64,000 bases of DNA from Pelomonas sp. Root1237 (GTDB taxonomy: Bacteria > Pseudomonadota > Gammaproteobacteria > Burkholderiales > Burkholderiaceae_C): positions 104,788-168,787 of the forward strand of contig NZ_LMDK01000002.1 in assembly GCF_001425055.1 (NCBI RefSeq), read 5' to 3'. Below, piece by piece: positions 60,759 through 64,000 of the stretch. How positions within the stretch are numbered: position 1 is the stretch's first letter; each line of letters opens with the position of its first letter. The position numbers and the translations under genes were made by a program. The notes below the pieces were generated by a model. It was given only the letters and a program-made list of their open reading frames with translations. It was not told where the DNA came from and ran no database searches.

Positions 60759-63347
60759 GTGGCAAAACGATGGTTCGTGGGAGGCGCCGCCTCGCGCCTG
60801 GGCAGTTCCGCGCGTGACGCTTTACTGGGCGGCGTGATGGGCGCGGCGCTGCTGGCCGGTTGTGGCGGCGGTGGAGGCTCCGGCAGCAACGCAACCGTTC
60901 CATCACCCAGTACACCTCCTGTCACCAGCGAAGGCCTCACCCTGCTGAAAACCGACGGCACCCAGTGGGTCAACGCCAGCGGCAAGCAGGTCTTGCTCAA
61001 GGGCACCAACCTCGGCAACTGGCTGGTGCAGGAGTTCTGGATGATGGGCCAGGGCGGCAATGGCGTGACCGACCAATGCACCCTCGAAGCCAAGCTGACC
61101 GAGCGCTTTGGCTATGACGAGAAGGAGCGCCTGATCAAGCTCTTTCGCGACAGCTGGATGACCACACGCGATTGGGACCAGCTGCAAGCCTTCGGCTTCA
61201 ACATCGTCCGCCTGCCCATCCTGTGGAGCGTGATCGAAGACGAGAAGAAGCCCAAGACCCTTCGCGCGGATGCCTGGAAGTACCTGGACTGGAGCATCGC
61301 CGAGGCCAAGAAGCGCGGCATCTACGTGATCCTCGATCTGCACGGCGCTCCCGGCGGCCAGACGCCCAACGACCACACGGGTTGCGCCGGCCAGAACAAA
61401 TACTGGACGGACGCGCAAGCGCAGGAGCGCACCAAGTGGCTGTGGCAGCAGATCGCGACCAGGTACAAGGACGAGCCTGTGGTTGCGGCCTACGACCCCC
61501 TCAACGAGCCCTGGGGCTCCACCGCCGAAGCCATGGTGGCGCGCGTCGAGGAGCTGTACAAAACCATCCGCGCCATCGATGACAAGCACATCGTGCTGCT
61601 GCCCAGCCACTACGGCAGCATCGACGGCTATGGCAACCCGACCGCCAAGGGCTTCACCAACGTCGCCTTCGAGATCCACCCCTACCCCGGCCTGTTTGGT
61701 GACAGGCCTGGCGATTCGCCCTACGCGATCCACCGCGACTGGCTGCGCTGCGGGTCGGCGGGCACCGCCGGTGTCTGCGCCTACAACAAGCAGGTCAGCG
61801 ACCTGAAGATCCCTCTGCTCGTGGGTGAGTTTCAACCCTGGCAGGGTGCGGGCCTGGACCTGGGCGGCCAGATCGGCCGTGCCACCTACGACACCTATGC
61901 CAGCTACGGCTGGGCGTCCACCTCCTGGGCCTACAAACTGGTCAGCCCGGCGGGCGGCTCAGGCAAAGGCACCTGGGGCATGGTCACCAACGCCGTCAAC
62001 AGCAACTTCGACACCGGCGTGGGCCTGGTGGCCAAGGCCAGCACCTGGGATTGCGCGGGCTGGGATTCCGGCTTCAGCAATGCCTGCACGGTGAAGGCAG
62101 CAACCATCAAGGTGGGCGGCACCGGCTCCAAGACCTATTACTTCGTCATCAAGAGCGGGGCTTCGGGCGGCAGCAATCCCGATGTGAGCTTCGACAAGAT
62201 CAGCATCACCAACACCGCCACCAATGCAGAGGTCATCACCAACGGCGGCTTCGGCTCCGCGAACGGCTGGACTGCGCTGACCATCAGTGGCAAGTTGAAC
62301 CTGGACTTCAACTACTCGGCCGCAGGCAAGAATCCGACGGGCAGCGAGGGGACCGTACTGCGCGTGACCCGCCCGGACGGCATCACCGGCGAAATCAATG
62401 GCGGCATCTACCAGGCCATCACCCTCGAAGGCGGCCAGACCTACGCATTGAACGGCGTATTCAAGGACAACGGCAGTGCCAACACCTGGGCCGAGATGTA
62501 TTTGCTCGACAAGGAGCCGGCGCAGGGCAAGGACGTCATCGACATGAACGGCAAGGTGGATTTCAACGTCGCCACCGTGGCTGAAATCGAAACCCTGTTC
62601 AAGAGCTACGCCACCCAGGCGTATGAGGTTCATTCCGGCCTGGCCCAGTGGATGGTGAGCGCCACAGCACCGGAGGTCTTCCAACTGCCGGCGCGCCCTG
62701 CCAACCTGAAACTGGCCGAAGGCGGCGACGGCAACGGGCTCAGCTGGGATGCGAGCAGCGATGCCAAGGTCACGGGCTACAGCGTCTATCGCGCGACCGG
62801 CGCCAGTGGCAACTACAGCAAACTCGCCGAGAAGGTCACCACCAACAAATACACGGACAACACTGCCGTCAGTGGCACGACCTATTTCTACGTCGTGACC
62901 TCACTCACCGCGGCCAATGAGAGCTATTACAGCGACGCCACCAGCACCACCATTCAGTCGGTCCCTGTCCCTGCGACCCTGCAGGCCGAAGCCTTCGCGG
63001 CCATGAGCGGCGTCCAGCTCGAAAGCTGCAGCGACACCGGCGGCGGCCAGGACGTGGGCTACTTCGATCCTGACGACTACATCGAGTTCAAGATCAACGT
63101 CGCCACCGCCGGCAACTTCACCATCGACTATCGCCTGGCAAGCGCCAATGGCAGCACCGGTTTTGAAGTCTGGATCGATGGCGCCAAAGCTGTCGATGTC
63201 ATGGCCGTTCCCAACACCGGCGGCTGGCAGACCTGGGCCACCCAGACCAGCACCCCCTTCGCCATGGCGGCCGGCAACCACACCCTGCGCCTGAAATCCA
63301 TCGGCAAGGAGTGGAATCTGAACTGGCTGAAGGTGAACGCGCAGTAG
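60759..63347 (+). CDS. GH5 glycoside hydrolase lipoprotein (exo-beta-1,3-glucanase/cellulase-like) with FN3 and CBM6-like domains
   Basis: An 862-residue surface lipoprotein from a GTG start with GGAG seven bases upstream. Lipobox LLAGC (cysteine 35), then a GH5 catalytic domain of the BglC/exo-1,3-glucanase type: [15 protein letters not shown], the general acid Glu250 in PLNEPWG and the nucleophile Glu357 in [10 protein letters not shown] beta-sandwich of about 150 residues follows, then FN3 (about 640-733) and a CBM6-like domain (about 735-862). It probably degrades beta-glucans at the cell surface. A LacI-type promoter controls it; no repressor gene is in the window. Confidence 0.88.
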   Translation: MAKRWFVGGAASRLGSSARDALLGGVMGAALLAGCGGGGGSGSNATVPSPSTPPVTSEGLTLLKTDGTQWVNASGKQVLLKGTNLGNWLVQEFWMMGQGGNGVTDQCTLEAKLTERFGYDEKERLIKLFRDSWMTTRDWDQLQAFGFNIVRLPILWSVIEDEKKPKTLRADAWKYLDWSIAEAKKRGIYVILDLHGAPGGQTPNDHTGCAGQNKYWTDAQAQERTKWLWQQIATRYKDEPVVAAYDPLNEPWGSTAEAMVARVEELYKTIRAIDDKHIVLLPSHYGSIDGYGNPTAKGFTNVAFEIHPYPGLFGDRPGDSPYAIHRDWLRCGSAGTAGVCAYNKQVSDLKIPLLVGEFQPWQGAGLDLGGQIGRATYDTYASYGWASTSWAYKLVSPAGGSGKGTWGMVTNAVNSNFDTGVGLVAKASTWDCAGWDSGFSNACTVKAATIKVGGTGSKTYYFVIKSGASGGSNPDVSFDKISITNTATNAEVITNGGFGSANGWTALTISGKLNLDFNYSAAGKNPTGSEGTVLRVTRPDGITGEINGGIYQAITLEGGQTYALNGVFKDNGSANTWAEMYLLDKEPAQGKDVIDMNGKVDFNVATVAEIETLFKSYATQAYEVHSGLAQWMVSATAPEVFQLPARPANLKLAEGGDGNGLSWDASSDAKVTGYSVYRATGASGNYSKLAEKVTTNKYTDNTAVSGTTYFYVVTSLTAANESYYSDATSTTIQSVPVPATLQAEAFAAMSGVQLESCSDTGGGQDVGYFDPDDYIEFKINVATAGNFTIDYRLASANGSTGFEVWIDGAKAVDVMAVPNTGGWQTWATQTSTPFAMAAGNHTLRLKSIGKEWNLNWLKVNAQ

Positions 63348-63397
63348 GGTGCTGAAGAGTGGGTAGCGGTCACGGGTTGCCTTTGCCTTGGCCGTTC

Positions 63398-63902
63398 ATG
63401 ACTCGTGTGCAGTGCCGCGGGAATCCGCCCCGCGAGGGCGGGTAACTTTTGGCGAAGCCTTCGGCTTTCTCTGACGCGCCAGAGAAAAGTCACCAAAAGA
63501 GGAGCGCTCAATGCAATCCGCACTCGAGCGGGATGAGGCGCTCGCGTTGCTCGAATCGGAGCACACCTCGAAGCGATCCGCTGCGCTCTCGCTGCTGTCC
63601 TTATGACGAGCGCCATGCATCGCGCCTTCACGCCGCTTAACGTCGGCTGCACGCCGAACTCACCAGGGAATACCGCGTCGCCCGAGCGACGCTGAATTGG
63701 GACCTCTCGTGAGCACGGCGTGCAGCCGCGCGTCGGACGGCCCGCCGGTGCGGTGGGGCGGGCTGGTGACAAGTCAGACGCGAGAGCGCAGCGGCTCGCT
63801 TTTTGTCGCCACGCCAGTGAACGTTTTCGCGCGACGCTCCTGGCGGAGTCGCGATGGTGTGCGGTTCGGCGCCTCTTCTTTGGTGACTTTCTTCTGGCGC
63901 CG
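63398..63902. repeat. Inverted-repeat hairpin element, copy R2 (interrupted)
   Basis: The left 120 bases match the right end of R1 (48040-48158) in reverse orientation. An 18-base insertion (63451-63468) that is itself a small hairpin lies in the first stem. The interior matches R1 in part but has only one arm of the central palindrome. The right end matches R1's left end until GGCGCCG at 63902, where an insertion sequence begins. No credible gene lies in it. Confidence 0.85.
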
Positions 63903-64000
63903 TGTATAGACCGGAGACATGGGTAACACCCGTGCCAGGACATGGGTAACACCTTCTCAAGTGTCCAACGTCGGCTCGCGCAGGTCGAACTGCGTGAACC
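63903..64000. mobile_element. Right-edge insertion sequence end, IS481-like
   Basis: TGTATAGACCGGAGACATGG starts sharply at 63903 within R2. The 15-bp unit GACATGGGTAACACC occurs twice (63916-63930 and 63939-63953), as in the subterminal repeats of IS481-type ends. A transposase C-terminus follows on the minus strand. The family name is from memory of such ends; the rest of the element is outside the window. Confidence 0.6.
63957..64000 (-). CDS. Transposase C-terminal fragment, cut by window edge
   Basis: Fourteen codons on the minus strand end FTQFDLREPTLDT then TGA at 63957. It sits just inside the IS end, in the orientation expected for the transposase of an IS481-type element. The rest lies beyond the right edge, so identity is by context. 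Confidence 0.5.
   Translation of the reverse strand, partial: FTQFDLREPTLDT

Noticed and set aside
63128..63952. 274-codon minus-strand open frame across the GH5 end and R2
   Set aside because: Runs through the repeat element and the GH5 antisense; not a gene.

Overview
The window is high-GC, densely coded chromosomal DNA that looks betaproteobacterial, most likely order Burkholderiales (Rubrivivax/Roseateles-like). This is an inference from protein content: an rsmI–yraN–diaA–dolP block, a pilT–pilU pair divergent from a YggS gene, PEP-CTERM exported proteins, a 1,600-residue-class NAD-glutamate dehydrogenase, a Liv transporter beside an acyl-CoA synthetase, and repeated intergenic hairpin elements. 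No rRNA, tRNA or CRISPR array was seen.

Layout. 1–4.1 kb: the end of a Liv-type ABC transporter operon headed by an AMP-forming acyl-CoA synthetase, divergent from a Crp/Fnr regulator. 4.1–11.3 kb: a GNAT enzyme, htpG with a heat-shock-like promoter, a PEP-CTERM protein, a DAHP synthase with a complete-looking aromatic amino acid attenuator (leader peptide MSRAAYFSFWFFPRPGGGES, antiterminator, terminator), and tldD. 11.5–23.7 kb: a PEP-CTERM sugar dehydrogenase, rsmI/yraN/diaA/dolP, pilT/pilU, yggS with two multiheme cytochromes, a sigma-28-type chemoreceptor, a TonB-C-like protein and a cold-shock-domain membrane protein. 23.8–29.8 kb: an RbgA-like GTPase, then a wax ester synthase/acyl-CoA dehydrogenase/thiolase operon ending in a 55-bp palindrome that carries the stop codons of two convergent genes, followed by small lipoproteins. 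29.8–40.5 kb: transporters, an MtfA peptidase, an isolated cheZ, a gamma-glutamyltransferase, a second Crp/Fnr regulator, a lone OTCase-like N-terminal domain without its STRTR motif, a b-type cytochrome and a rhodanese fold lacking its cysteine.

40.9–50.7 kb is the most unusual protein-coding region: a TonB-dependent receptor, a DUF1549/DUF1553 (PSD1) protein and a Tat-exported DUF1501 protein, a combination best known from Planctomycetes. A 580-bp hairpin element separates these from an operon of three cytochrome c'-like proteins, a peroxiredoxin and a lectin-like protein. 50.7–53.8 kb is an accessory patch with lower-GC genes: a solute-binding protein, a TIMP/NTR-like protein, a frameshifted small membrane protein, a DUF2200 protein and a possible degenerate archaemetzincin.

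53.9–64 kb: NAD-glutamate dehydrogenase, a thioredoxin-like protein, a glyoxalase-fold protein, an AAC(3)-I-like acetyltransferase and a lipoprotein GH5 glycoside hydrolase with FN3 and CBM6-like domains. Two LacI-type operators lie between the last two genes, one a perfect 20-bp palindrome inside a promoter. The right edge carries a second copy of the hairpin element, cut by the end of an IS481-like insertion sequence.

How the parts may work together: the redox proteins (cytochromes, peroxiredoxin, sugar dehydrogenase), envelope lipoproteins and polymer-degrading or importing proteins fit a respiring soil or freshwater organism with type IV pili and flagellar chemotaxis. All functional assignments are from reading the sequence; no database search was run.
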